From assembly GCA_938003685.1 (NCBI GenBank), contig CALKXT010000084.1, forward strand, positions 1-64,000: DNA of 64,000 bases, read 5' to 3'. The notes under the pieces were generated by a model that did not search any database, was not told the DNA's origin, and was given only the letters and a program-made list of their open reading frames with translations. Source of the DNA: an uncultured Sulfitobacter sp. GTDB taxonomy: Bacteria > Pseudomonadota > Alphaproteobacteria > Rhodobacterales > Rhodobacteraceae. Position numbers and translations under genes: made by a program. This document shows positions 42,901-51,558 of this stretch, piece by piece. Numbering within the stretch: the first letter of the stretch is position 1; each line of letters opens with the position of its first letter.

Positions 42901-45191
42901 ACCTTGCCTGCGATCTCGGCGTCCCGATCCGCATTGCGCCATGCTTGATCACGTCCCGCGTCATAGGGTTTGGGCCAGTTTTCTTGACGATCCCCAAGGG
43001 CTGTGGCCGCATGCAATGTCCAATACGGATCAGCCAAATGTGGGCGCGCAAGACAGACCAAATCAGCCCGACCCGCCATCAAGATCGAATTCACGTGATC
43101 CGCTTCATAGATGTTGCCAACGGCCATGGTTTTGATGCCTGCCTCATTGCGGATGCGGTCCGAAAAGGGCGTTTGGAACATGCGCCCATAAACGGGCTTA
43201 CCTTGTGTCGATGTCTGCCCCGCAGATACATCAATGATGTCTGCGCCCGCAGTTTCAAACATCTTGGCAATCTCAACAGCCTCGTCTGGGGTAACCCCAT
43301 CATCCCCGGCCCAGTCGGTCGCGGAAATACGTACGGACATTGGTTTTTCGTTTGGCCAAACCCTGCGCATTGCGGCGAAGACTTCCAAAGGAAAGCGCAT
43401 CCGGTTCTCCAGTGTTCCGCCATATTCATCGTCACGAATGTTCGACAATGGCGAAATAAAGGACGAGATCAGATAGCCATGTGCGGCGTGCAATTCGATC
43501 ATGTCAAAGCCCGCGCGCTCTGCCATTTCTGCCGCCGCAACAAAGTCAGCTTTTACTGCGTCCATGTCAGCGCGATCCATCGCTTTGGGCGTGTCATTGC
43601 CGTCTGACCAAGGGATCGCAGATGCCGATAACAGCGGCCAGTTGTCGCTGGTTAGCGGTTGATCCATGCCTTCCCAACCGATCCGTGTTGACCCTTTGCG
43701 GCCCGCATGGCCGATCTGACAGCAGGTCATCGCCTCGGTTTCGGTGTGGATAAAGGTGTTGAGCCTTGCCCAAGCATCTTGATGTTCGCGCGCATAGAGA
43801 CCGGGACAGCCGGGCGTAATGCGCCCGTTCGGCGACACGCAGGTCATTTCAGTATAAACCAACCCTGCCCCGCCTTTGGCACGTTCACCATAATGGATTA
43901 AATGCCAATCGGTCGGCACGCCATCCACGGCCTTGTATTGCGCCATGGGTGACACAACGATGCGGTTTTTCAGATGCATGTCGCGCAGTTTGAAGGGCGC
44001 AAACATCGGCGCGCGCGCGGGGCCGTTTGACGTGCCACCCGCCTGCTCCATGAACCAAGCCTCAGCAGAACCCAGCCATTCAGCATCGCGTTCACGCAGG
44101 TTTTCGTGACTGATCCGCTGGGACCGGGTCAGCATGGAATAGTTCAATTGTACGGGGTCCAGATGGACATAACGCTCAACATCCTCAAACCACTCGACTG
44201 AATTTCGGGCTGCTGATTGCAGGCGCAAAACTTCAAGGCGGCGTTTGTCTTCGTAGTTGGCAAAGGCGTCTTTTAGCGTGGGCTGCGTGGCAATATCTTC
44301 GGCCAAGGCAATGGCACTTTCCAATGCCAGTTTCGTGCCCGACCCGATAGAGAAATGCGCCGTTGCAGAGGCGTCACCAAGCAGGACCACGTTTTCGTGG
44401 CTCCATTTTTCGCACAACACACGCGGAAACCTGATCCATGCCGATCCACGGATATGATTGGCATTGGTCATCAAGGCATGGCCGCCAAGGTGGTCCTTAA
44501 ATATCTCTTCACAGGTTGCGATGGTGCCTTGCTGGTCCATCTCGCCAAAGCCATACGCATCGAATGTGTCTTGGCTACATTCCACGATAAACGTCGCTGT
44601 ATCGTCGTCGAATTGATAGGCGTGCACCCATATCCAACCCTTGTCGGTCTCTTCAAAAATGAAGGTAAACGCATCATCGAATTTCTGGTGCGTGCCAAGC
44701 CAGACAAACTGGCACAGGCGGGTGTCGATATCGGGCTGGAACGTATCCTGAAATTCCAATCGCGTTTTGGAATTCAAGCCATCGCAGGCCACAACCACAT
44801 CATAGTCATTCATATAGTTGGACGCAGCACCATATTCGGTTTCAAAACGCAGATCGACTCCCAATTCTTGGGCGCGTTTGTGCAATATCTGCAACAGGAT
44901 TTTACGGCCAATGCCGCAGAACCCATGCCCGCTAGATACTAGTTTCTGACCTTTGTGGTGCAGTGCAATATCATCCCAATAGGCAAAATGTGATCTGATC
45001 TCAGCGGCACTTTTGGGATCATTGCCTTCGAGATTAGTCAGCGTTTCATCAGACAGAACAACGCCCCAACCAAAGGTATCGTCGGGTTTGTTACGTTCAA
45101 ACAGAACAACCTCTGCGTCCGGGGTCCGAAGTTTGGTTGAAATGGCAAAGTAAAGACCCGCAGGTCCCCCACCAAGGCACGCTATCCGCAT
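42897..45191 (-). CDS. Bifunctional aryl-CoA monooxygenase/reductase (2-aminobenzoyl-CoA type)
   Basis: The 764-residue protein fuses a salicylate-hydroxylase-like FAD monooxygenase (about 1-385: [46 protein letters not shown]) to an Old-Yellow-Enzyme-type flavin reductase (about 395-755: [43 protein letters not shown]). This fusion matches 2-aminobenzoyl-CoA monooxygenase/reductase of Azoarcus evansii and the proteins annotated 'salicylyl-CoA 5-hydroxylase/oxidoreductase'. It hydroxylates the CoA-bound ring at C5 and then reduces it, dearomatising it. As first gene of a nine-gene operon it defines the pathway. Confidence 0.88.
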   Translation of the reverse strand: MRIACLGGGPAGLYFAISTKLRTPDAEVVLFERNKPDDTFGWGVVLSDETLTNLEGNDPKSAAEIRSHFAYWDDIALHHKGQKLVSSGHGFCGIGRKILLQILHKRAQELGVDLRFETEYGAASNYMNDYDVVVACDGLNSKTRLEFQDTFQPDIDTRLCQFVWLGTHQKFDDAFTFIFEETDKGWIWVHAYQFDDDTATFIVECSQDTFDAYGFGEMDQQGTIATCEEIFKDHLGGHALMTNANHIRGSAWIRFPRVLCEKWSHENVVLLGDASATAHFSIGSGTKLALESAIALAEDIATQPTLKDAFANYEDKRRLEVLRLQSAARNSVEWFEDVERYVHLDPVQLNYSMLTRSQRISHENLRERDAEWLGSAEAWFMEQAGGTSNGPARAPMFAPFKLRDMHLKNRIVVSPMAQYKAVDGVPTDWHLIHYGERAKGGAGLVYTEMTCVSPNGRITPGCPGLYAREHQDAWARLNTFIHTETEAMTCCQIGHAGRKGSTRIGWEGMDQPLTSDNWPLLSASAIPWSDGNDTPKAMDRADMDAVKADFVAAAEMAERAGFDMIELHAAHGYLISSFISPLSNIRDDEYGGTLENRMRFPLEVFAAMRRVWPNEKPMSVRISATDWAGDDGVTPDEAVEIAKMFETAGADIIDVSAGQTSTQGKPVYGRMFQTPFSDRIRNEAGIKTMAVGNIYEADHVNSILMAGRADLVCLARPHLADPYWTLHAATALGDRQENWPKPYDAGRDQAWRNADRDAEIAGKV

Positions 45192-45248
45192 ATGATCGCC
45201 CTTCAGAATTGCTAATTTGAGGTGAGGTTAGGACGGGGGCAATAGTAT

Positions 45249-45275
45249 TTCAAGTTAAAATATTTTAAGCTTGAA
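45249..45275. promoter_or_regulatory. AT-rich inverted repeat, candidate MarR operator
   Basis: TTCAAG-TTAAAATATTTTAA-GCTTGAA is an inverted repeat with perfect 14-bp core TTAAAATATTTTAA and outer TTCAAG/CTTGAA arms, one extra G on the right side. It sits 58 bp before the monooxygenase gene and 71 bp before the divergent dehydrogenase gene. A further AAGCTTGA follows at 45283-45290. Confidence 0.6.
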
Positions 45276-45345
45276 GTAATTAAGCTTGATCCCCGGGCGT
45301 TGAACTGTTCTATCGATCAAGAGGTCGCACCCAAAGGAGAGATAA

Positions 45346-47289
45346 ATGAGCGTTACAGTCACAACTGAAGGTGCGATTGCTGTCGTTACGATCGATAACC
45401 CGCCTGTGAATGCCGCCTCTCATGCGGTGCGCCAAGGGTTGATAGACGCATTCGAACAAACACAGGCTGATGGTGCAATCCGCGCGGTTGTCTTGATCTG
45501 TGCTGGGCGCACCTTTGTTGCGGGCGCTGACGTGCGTGAATTTGGCAAACCACCGCTTGAACCACATCTGCCGGATGTCGTTGTGACGTTGGAAAGCGCA
45601 ACAAAACCGTGGATTGCGGCCATTCATGGCACTGCATTGGGCGGTGGATTGGAAATCGCGATGGGCTGTCATTACCGGATCGCAGATACCTCGGCAAAGT
45701 TTGGGCTGCCCGAAGTAAACCTCGGGCTGATCCCCGGCGCTGGTGGTACAGTGCGCTTGCCCCGTTTGGTTGGGCCAGGCATTGCCCTTGATATGATTGC
45801 AAAGGGCAAGCCGATCACAGCTGCGGCTGCACATGCGGGTGGATTGCTGGACGATGTGGTCGACGCTGACTTGCGCGGTGCCGCTCTTAAGTTCGCCACT
45901 GAAAAAGTGGACTTGCCTTTGCCTGTACCTGCCAGCGCAAAACCCCTGCCCGCCTTTGATCAACAATCCTTGTCGCGTGACATGGCGCAGATCAGATCAA
46001 AATCTCGCGGCCAAAACAGCCCCGTTGCGGCATGCGAGGCGCTAACCAATGTGATCAAAATGACATCTGCAGATGCGCTGGCGGCTGAACGAGACCTCTT
46101 TTTGACGCTCAAGCAAGACCCGCAATCACTGGCGTTAAGGCACATCTTTTTTGCCGAACGTGCTGCGGGTAAAATCCCAGCAATCGCAGATGTTGCGCCA
46201 CCGTCGCTCAACAGTGTTGGGGTTATTGGCGGCGGCACGATGGGCGCTGGTATCGCGGTGGCGTGTTTATTGTCTGGCCTATCCGTCACCATGATAGAAC
46301 GCGACGCAGATGCATTGTCTGCGGGTGAAAAGCGAGTGATTGATATTCTTGCTGGCAGCTTGAAGCGCGGTTTGATTTCAAAAGACAAACACGCGGCCTT
46401 GCTCTCGGCTTTTGTTGGCGCGACGGATTACGCGACCTTGGGTGACGCTGATCTCGTCATTGAGGCGGTCTTTGAAAGCATGGACATTAAACGGATCGTA
46501 TTTGAAGCGCTGGATCAAGCCACGAAACCAGACGCGGTGCTTGCCAGTAATACATCCTATCTAGATATTGGGGAAATTGCGAAATCTGTACGCGATCCTG
46601 CGCGGGTTATTGGTCTGCATTTTTTCTCACCTGCTCACATTATGAAACTACTGGAATTGGTGATCCCAGACGGAGCATCCCCACACGCTATTGCAATGGG
46701 TGCAGCCTTGGGCAAACGGTTGCGCAAAATTACCGTGCCATCAGGTGTCTGTGACGGCTTCATTGGCAATCGGATTATGTCAGCCTATCGCCGGGCCTGT
46801 GATTATATGATCGAGGACGGTGCCCTACCAACTGAAGTCGATGCCGCCATGCGCGATTTCGGGTTCCCGATCGGTATCTTTGAAATGCAGGATTTGGCTG
46901 GGAATGACATCTCATGGGCCATGCGCAAACGCCAAGCCGCGACACGCGATCCGGCCCAACGCTATGTCGATATTGCAGACAAGCTGTGTGAGATGGGACG
47001 TTTTGGACGTAAAACGGGCAGTGGCTGGTATCGGTATGAGGATGGCAAGGGACATGTCGACCCAGAGGTCACGGCATTGATCCTGTCTGAATCTGCGCGC
47101 AAAGGCATCACCCGGCGGGCTTTCACCACAGATGAGATCATGACAACGATCTTGGACGTTATGTACACTGTGGGAACGCAAATCCTTGATGAAGGCATTG
47201 CTGCACAAGCATCCGATATCGACGTTGTGATGGTCAATGGATACGGATTTCCGCGTTGGCGCGGCGGTCCTATGTTTTTGAAAGCTTAA
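45346..47289 (+). CDS. Fused enoyl-CoA hydratase / 3-hydroxyacyl-CoA dehydrogenase
   Basis: The 647-residue protein is built like FadB/FadJ. A crotonase domain comes first (CAGRTFVAGADVREFG, IHGTALGGGLEIAMGCHYRIAD), then the NAD-binding 3-hydroxyacyl-CoA dehydrogenase (VGVIGGGTMGAGIAVACLLSG, SNTSYLDIGEIA, GLHFFSPAHIMKLLELV with the catalytic His, and RIMSAYRRACDYMIEDG). GGAGAG lies just upstream of ATG 45346. It is transcribed divergently from the aminobenzoyl-CoA operon and would complete beta-oxidation of the opened ring to acetyl-CoA and relatives. A 9-bp inverted repeat straddles its stop codon. Confidence 0.9.
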   Translation: MSVTVTTEGAIAVVTIDNPPVNAASHAVRQGLIDAFEQTQADGAIRAVVLICAGRTFVAGADVREFGKPPLEPHLPDVVVTLESATKPWIAAIHGTALGGGLEIAMGCHYRIADTSAKFGLPEVNLGLIPGAGGTVRLPRLVGPGIALDMIAKGKPITAAAAHAGGLLDDVVDADLRGAALKFATEKVDLPLPVPASAKPLPAFDQQSLSRDMAQIRSKSRGQNSPVAACEALTNVIKMTSADALAAERDLFLTLKQDPQSLALRHIFFAERAAGKIPAIADVAPPSLNSVGVIGGGTMGAGIAVACLLSGLSVTMIERDADALSAGEKRVIDILAGSLKRGLISKDKHAALLSAFVGATDYATLGDADLVIEAVFESMDIKRIVFEALDQATKPDAVLASNTSYLDIGEIAKSVRDPARVIGLHFFSPAHIMKLLELVIPDGASPHAIAMGAALGKRLRKITVPSGVCDGFIGNRIMSAYRRACDYMIEDGALPTEVDAAMRDFGFPIGIFEMQDLAGNDISWAMRKRQAATRDPAQRYVDIADKLCEMGRFGRKTGSGWYRYEDGKGHVDPEVTALILSESARKGITRRAFTTDEIMTTILDVMYTVGTQILDEGIAAQASDIDVVMVNGYGFPRWRGGPMFLKA

Positions 47290-47324
47290 CGATAAGATCA
47301 CGCGCTAAGATGGCGTATCGTTAA
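47286..47324 (+). repeat. Inverted repeat at the end of the fused dehydrogenase gene
   Basis: TTAACGATA (47286-47294) and TATCGTTAA (47316-47324) are perfect 9-bp arms spanning the stop codon, 21 bases apart. As RNA it forms an AT-rich stem without a clear U-run. It could be a weak terminator, a decay-blocking hairpin or a protein site. Confidence 0.5.
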
Positions 47325-47650
47325 AAGGTATAACGACAAGCAGCACACATCATCACATTAGGTTTGATGATGTTCTCGGCCATACAGAAAAGTACGTATA
47401 TTATTTTTTGTTTATATAACAATGAGATATATCTATATTTTAAAGTAAAATCCCTTGCAGCGAGACCAATGTCACTGGTGACAATGCCTACTGCGTTGGT
47501 GCGCTTTGACACGTGCAAACGTCCGTAACAGCAGCGGCTTGATATCCATTTTGCGAAATTCGTTGCAAGAAAAAAGGTGATAGCGCACACTCAAGAGTAG
47601 AATCGCGTCATATTTTAGGCGCTTGGTGTTCGCAGGAACCCGTTTTTTAT
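47325..47650. other. AT-rich intergenic region before the four-gene module
   Basis: I see no gene here. Positions 47401-47440 contain only 5 G or C in 40 bases, strikingly low for this window. An inverted repeat TGTCAC-TG-GTGACA lies at 47470-47483. The promoter of the downstream operon is presumably here, but no box pair is convincing. Confidence 0.6.
47470..47483. promoter_or_regulatory. Short inverted repeat, possible operator of the four-gene module
   Basis: TGTCAC and GTGACA arms separated by TG form a 14-bp inverted repeat about 170 bp before ATG 47651. It is the only clear dyad in the AT-rich leader besides the one at 47286-47324. It could bind a dimeric regulator; chance occurrence is possible. 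Confidence 0.35.
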
Positions 47651-50600
47651 ATGTTTGAATTTGGACTTTCAAAGCTTGATAAACTCCGTGCTTCGGCTTT
47701 GCGCGTTAAGAAGATATGTGTCTGTCCAAAATTCTTAAAGCGCAGTTTTGCTGCTTTGATTTTTGCCAGTGTTACGGGTTCATGTTCACCTACCCTGCAT
47801 GGATTTTTTGACACTGGGTTGGTTGGCTTCGAGGTAACACAGACCTTTGGCCAATTGATTGATTCACCTGAAGGCCCGCGCGTTGCTCACTTCGTGACAG
47901 TGAATACGCCAAATTCAGCAGAAATTAGGGCTTTTACAGAGGGGGTGATTGCGTATGTCCCCGATTTCGCCGGTATGGGGCCTGCTGTTGTGCTCGATCC
48001 CAAGGATCGTTTGTCGAGTGATACAGATTTCAGCACAACTGAGGACACATTTGACCTTCCACGTCCCGCGTCTGTGCGATTTGCGTTGCTCAACCTTGAT
48101 CCTTCCAGCGTTTCCAATGCTGCCCAAGCAGCGTTTGCCGCAGATATGGGGTCAGACGTGCCAGCCGACGCAGGGCAGAAATTTCTCGATGGATTGTCGG
48201 GGTACAAAAACGTCAAGGTTTCGACGGACCCCACGATCACCGCTAATCGTGACCTCCTTGGTTCTGTCAGCGCAGACAAACTGATTATTGTCGGATTTCA
48301 GGGTAAAGTTGCAGAGATCAAATCCTTTGTTAATCCACTGCCCTACCTGATTGCTGGTTTTCCAGAGGCGCAGCGTGATTTTGTTGACAGTCAGCCGCCT
48401 GTGATCGGTGATGTTTGGGTGCGCGCATCTGACAATGCCGGGCTTGTGGATGGTCAAGAATATCTAGTGGGCGCAAGTAACCAGATTAACCTGCCTAATG
48501 TCGTCTATGGGCATATGGGGTTGGCTGTTGCGGTGACTGACACCGTGAGTGCCACTGGCGAAAATATTGGTATCCACGAGATTGGATACCAATTGGCCCA
48601 AATTATCGATGACGGCGCGGGCGGCGAAATCAGAACCTTGGTCAGGTCTGGTCGTCAATTGATGAACAAGCTTAGTGTGATTCCTGCTATTGATCATTAC
48701 CAATCTTATTTCGACGACAAGCGCAGCAATGCCACAACGCGTAGCTTTGTTTATACACTGCGGTTTAAAGATGATCCCGGTGCTGATCCCACACCCAAGG
48801 CAAGCAATGCCTTTGGCAGTAGTTTGAATGGGTCGCTTTCACTGGCAAGCCTGACAAGCGGCACCTATGAGGTGACGATCACCGCGCGGGATGCGCGTCT
48901 GAACGTTGCGAGTGAACGAGTGGTTCGGATGGAAGTGACAAATGATCCGGTGGCAATCGCATCCGCAAATTGGGGTCTTCAGGGGACGTTCGGGCCGATC
49001 ACCGCTTTAAGCACCTCCAGCGATGAGGAGGAGTTTCTGGTTATTCCCGCACTTCCCACGACACCTTTTACACTTGCAACACGACTTACCGATGCACCGA
49101 CCCTCGGGGCCAGTGAGAGTTTCTGTTATAAGGTTGCCCTCAACGGCGTCGACATTGCGGCTGGTGCTGATCCGGGTTTGTACCCACTGGGTACGCGCGT
49201 ATATGGCGGGAATATCGTACCGCAAGACCTGACTTTTCCGGCTGAGGGGTTGCATGAGATTGCCGTTTGGATCGGTGAGGATTGTGCGATCGATCCCAAT
49301 GCCTCTGCCACTTTGCGCACAATAATCGTGATGACCTATGAATTAACTTTGGACATCACAGCACAGGCGGCTTTGGGGGCAGCGCCTTTGATACCGCATG
49401 TTGCGAATGACAGCTTGATTGTTGGAGACACGCTTGAACTGACGCTTGCTGCCAGTGGCTTCATTGCCGGGCACGCGGTCGAAGCGACCTATGATTGGAC
49501 GGTTGTGACACCAACAGGTGACCTTGCTCAGGCAGGCCAAACATGGAATTTCGGCCCCTTTGCTGACCCCGGAGTCTATACCTTTACCGGGCGGGTGACT
49601 CTATTTGGTGTTGAGTTCCCCCAGACCTTCAAACAAGCCGTGCTTGGGGTGATCTATCCTGCCGTAACATCACTTTGTACGGAACAAATCCATGATCTTG
49701 CGATAACAACAGTTCCGGCAATTCTGCCTGTAGGAGATCAAATTGATTTCTCATTTGCCTCATCAGGCACTGGCACTGCACAATTTGAAGTCGGATCAAA
49801 CACGTCACTGACTGCCAGTGGTTCCTTGCGGGTTCAACCAACGGCGGTCAGTGGCATTGCAGATGATGTAATGCTCGTTGCGCAGTTCAATGGCCGTCAA
49901 ATGGTATCGCATGACCTGACCATGTGCGCGTTACGTTTTCTAAAACACGACAACACGGCCTATGATTTAACAACTGAGGCGCTTGGCATCAGTAATTTCG
50001 TCAGCAATGGGAACCTGCCCGCGGCCAGTGCCTTTGCAGATGTTGTACCCGGCCCCGCAGCCCGCCGCGACATTGAATTATTTCGCCTTGAGTACGAAGA
50101 TGCGAGCCAAGTGGCGGCGGCCCAAACTGAGCTGCGCCTCACGATTAGTTATGATGTAAACTACAGCGATGCTGACGCTCCTGTGGATCAACACGGCCCC
50201 ATTGTTTACCAACTCAACAACAAAAACGGTAACGTCTTTCGTGGTGAATTTCTGCGGCTGGTCACTGACGCGCAGGACGATGCCGTTCTGGGCGATCAAA
50301 CCGTCCTTGTGCCTATGACAGGGTTCATGGGAACGCGTGGCGAGTTCCTTGTACGCGCTGAACGTCCTGTACAGGCAGGAATTACAAACACCAGACAAAC
50401 CACAATCTGTCGTCGGAGTACCGAAAACAACAACAGCGTCGATCCTTACCGCCATGATTGGCGTATTCTTTTGATTAATGTGATCGTCTATCGCAACGTC
50501 GCGAACACAGGGCCGGTAAAGTCGCGCGGTGCGGTTCAAGATGACATTGATGATGCAAATCAACGGTTTTCGCAATCTTGTGTTCGGGTCCAACAGGCGG

Positions 50601-51121
50601 CGGTAGACTTCGGGGGCGCAGGAAGTCCCGGTAGGGCCCTGCCTGTTCTAGCTGCACCTAATACGTATGCTGATGGAACTGGGTTTTCTACTGCAGCCAT
50701 TGGTGCCCCATATACGGCAGAAGAAAATGCTTTCTTTGTCGCAAAAGACGCAAATCTAAATACACTAGATGTATTCTATGTGCCCGATTTTGACCCATTA
50801 TCAGTCGCACGTGTGGGTACGCGTGGACGATCTTACCCAAGATTTATAGCACCTGGTAATCCGACCAATTATAGTAGCGTCGTTCTGACACAACATAGCC
50901 AATTCTTCGTTCTTGCCCATGAATTTGTGCATATATTGGCGAATGCGGGGCATCGGAATGGAGAACCCCCGAATGGACTGTTCAATGTCCCTAACCCGCC
51001 AATTCCGAGCAAAGCAGTAGGTGGAACGAAACGAATTGGGCCAAACGCAGGTGCCGCGACTGCAGGTGTTGGCAACAGCGACACAACTTTGTTCAGAACG
51101 AATGCGGAGACGTTACCATGA
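47651..51121 (+). CDS. Large exported protein with C-terminal HExxH zinc-peptidase signature
   Basis: I do not recognise this 1156-residue protein as a named family. An unusually long N-terminus (about 28 residues) precedes a hydrophobic segment (FLKRSFAALIFASVTGSC); Cys45 could be lipidated, though the lipobox is imperfect. The middle is beta-rich, with cadherin/Ig-like segments (SGTYEVTITARDARLN; a PKD-like stretch at about 570-665 ending GVYTFTGRVTLFG). The last 200 residues look like a zinc metallopeptidase: a predicted core (ILLINVIVYRNV, DDANQRFSQSCVRVQ, LDVFYVPDFD) leads to His1090-Glu-x-x-His1094 (LAHEFVHIL) with another His at 1101. This is near, but one residue longer than, the metzincin spacing. 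It begins a coupled operon; the next gene overlaps it by four bases. Confidence 0.7.
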   Translation: MFEFGLSKLDKLRASALRVKKICVCPKFLKRSFAALIFASVTGSCSPTLHGFFDTGLVGFEVTQTFGQLIDSPEGPRVAHFVTVNTPNSAEIRAFTEGVIAYVPDFAGMGPAVVLDPKDRLSSDTDFSTTEDTFDLPRPASVRFALLNLDPSSVSNAAQAAFAADMGSDVPADAGQKFLDGLSGYKNVKVSTDPTITANRDLLGSVSADKLIIVGFQGKVAEIKSFVNPLPYLIAGFPEAQRDFVDSQPPVIGDVWVRASDNAGLVDGQEYLVGASNQINLPNVVYGHMGLAVAVTDTVSATGENIGIHEIGYQLAQIIDDGAGGEIRTLVRSGRQLMNKLSVIPAIDHYQSYFDDKRSNATTRSFVYTLRFKDDPGADPTPKASNAFGSSLNGSLSLASLTSGTYEVTITARDARLNVASERVVRMEVTNDPVAIASANWGLQGTFGPITALSTSSDEEEFLVIPALPTTPFTLATRLTDAPTLGASESFCYKVALNGVDIAAGADPGLYPLGTRVYGGNIVPQDLTFPAEGLHEIAVWIGEDCAIDPNASATLRTIIVMTYELTLDITAQAALGAAPLIPHVANDSLIVGDTLELTLAASGFIAGHAVEATYDWTVVTPTGDLAQAGQTWNFGPFADPGVYTFTGRVTLFGVEFPQTFKQAVLGVIYPAVTSLCTEQIHDLAITTVPAILPVGDQIDFSFASSGTGTAQFEVGSNTSLTASGSLRVQPTAVSGIADDVMLVAQFNGRQMVSHDLTMCALRFLKHDNTAYDLTTEALGISNFVSNGNLPAASAFADVVPGPAARRDIELFRLEYEDASQVAAAQTELRLTISYDVNYSDADAPVDQHGPIVYQLNNKNGNVFRGEFLRLVTDAQDDAVLGDQTVLVPMTGFMGTRGEFLVRAERPVQAGITNTRQTTICRRSTENNNSVDPYRHDWRILLINVIVYRNVANTGPVKSRGAVQDDIDDANQRFSQSCVRVQQAAVDFGGAGSPGRALPVLAAPNTYADGTGFSTAAIGAPYTAEENAFFVAKDANLNTLDVFYVPDFDPLSVARVGTRGRSYPRFIAPGNPTNYSSVVLTQHSQFFVLAHEFVHILANAGHRNGEPPNGLFNVPNPPIPSKAVGGTKRIGPNAGAATAGVGNSDTTLFRTNAETLP

Positions 51122-51558
51122 TGGAAAGAACTCCGAAAAATTCAAAATATATCCTTGCCGCAGTCTGTCTTGTACTTGGCATGGTAATCACCAGCTTGTT
51201 TTTTCTAATTAAAGAGCGCGTTCCATCAACAACAAATGATCATACCCCAAGCCTCGTCGCTGAAGAGCTACCCGATAGTGTTCATCAAGTTCTTCGAGAA
51301 AACCGATCAGCAATCGAAACGGGTCTAAAGGGCGAAAAGACTGGCAACGGCGTATTTGCAATGGAACGTGTGCTTATGGCTTGGGATCCAATAGGGTTTC
51401 GAGCAGACACTTTGACCGACCTGCTTGGCGCGCCGTCTGTTCGCGAAGACGGCGTATTGACCTATCGTTTTGACTCAGGTCTCGGCGGGGTCGTGTGGCA
51501 ATTTACAACCGGAGCAGATGATAAAATAACTAAGACCCAAAGGTATTCGATGTGGTGA
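51118..51558 (+). CDS. Small single-span membrane protein between the two large genes
   Basis: The 146-residue protein has one N-terminal transmembrane segment (YILAAVCLVLGMVITSLFFLI, about 11-31), a positively charged cytoplasmic end and a soluble outer part of about 110 residues. The end (LTDLLGAPSVREDGVLTYRFDSG, VVWQFTTGADDKITKTQRYSMW) recalls the small SmpA/BamE-like alpha/beta fold, where a D-L-L-G-x-P motif is followed by a Y-x-F strand. It overlaps the peptidase-like gene by four bases and the next gene by four to seven. Its GC content looks low. Function unknown; a partner or inhibitor of the preceding peptidase is one possibility. Confidence 0.65.
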   Translation: MMERTPKNSKYILAAVCLVLGMVITSLFFLIKERVPSTTNDHTPSLVAEELPDSVHQVLRENRSAIETGLKGEKTGNGVFAMERVLMAWDPIGFRADTLTDLLGAPSVREDGVLTYRFDSGLGGVVWQFTTGADDKITKTQRYSMW

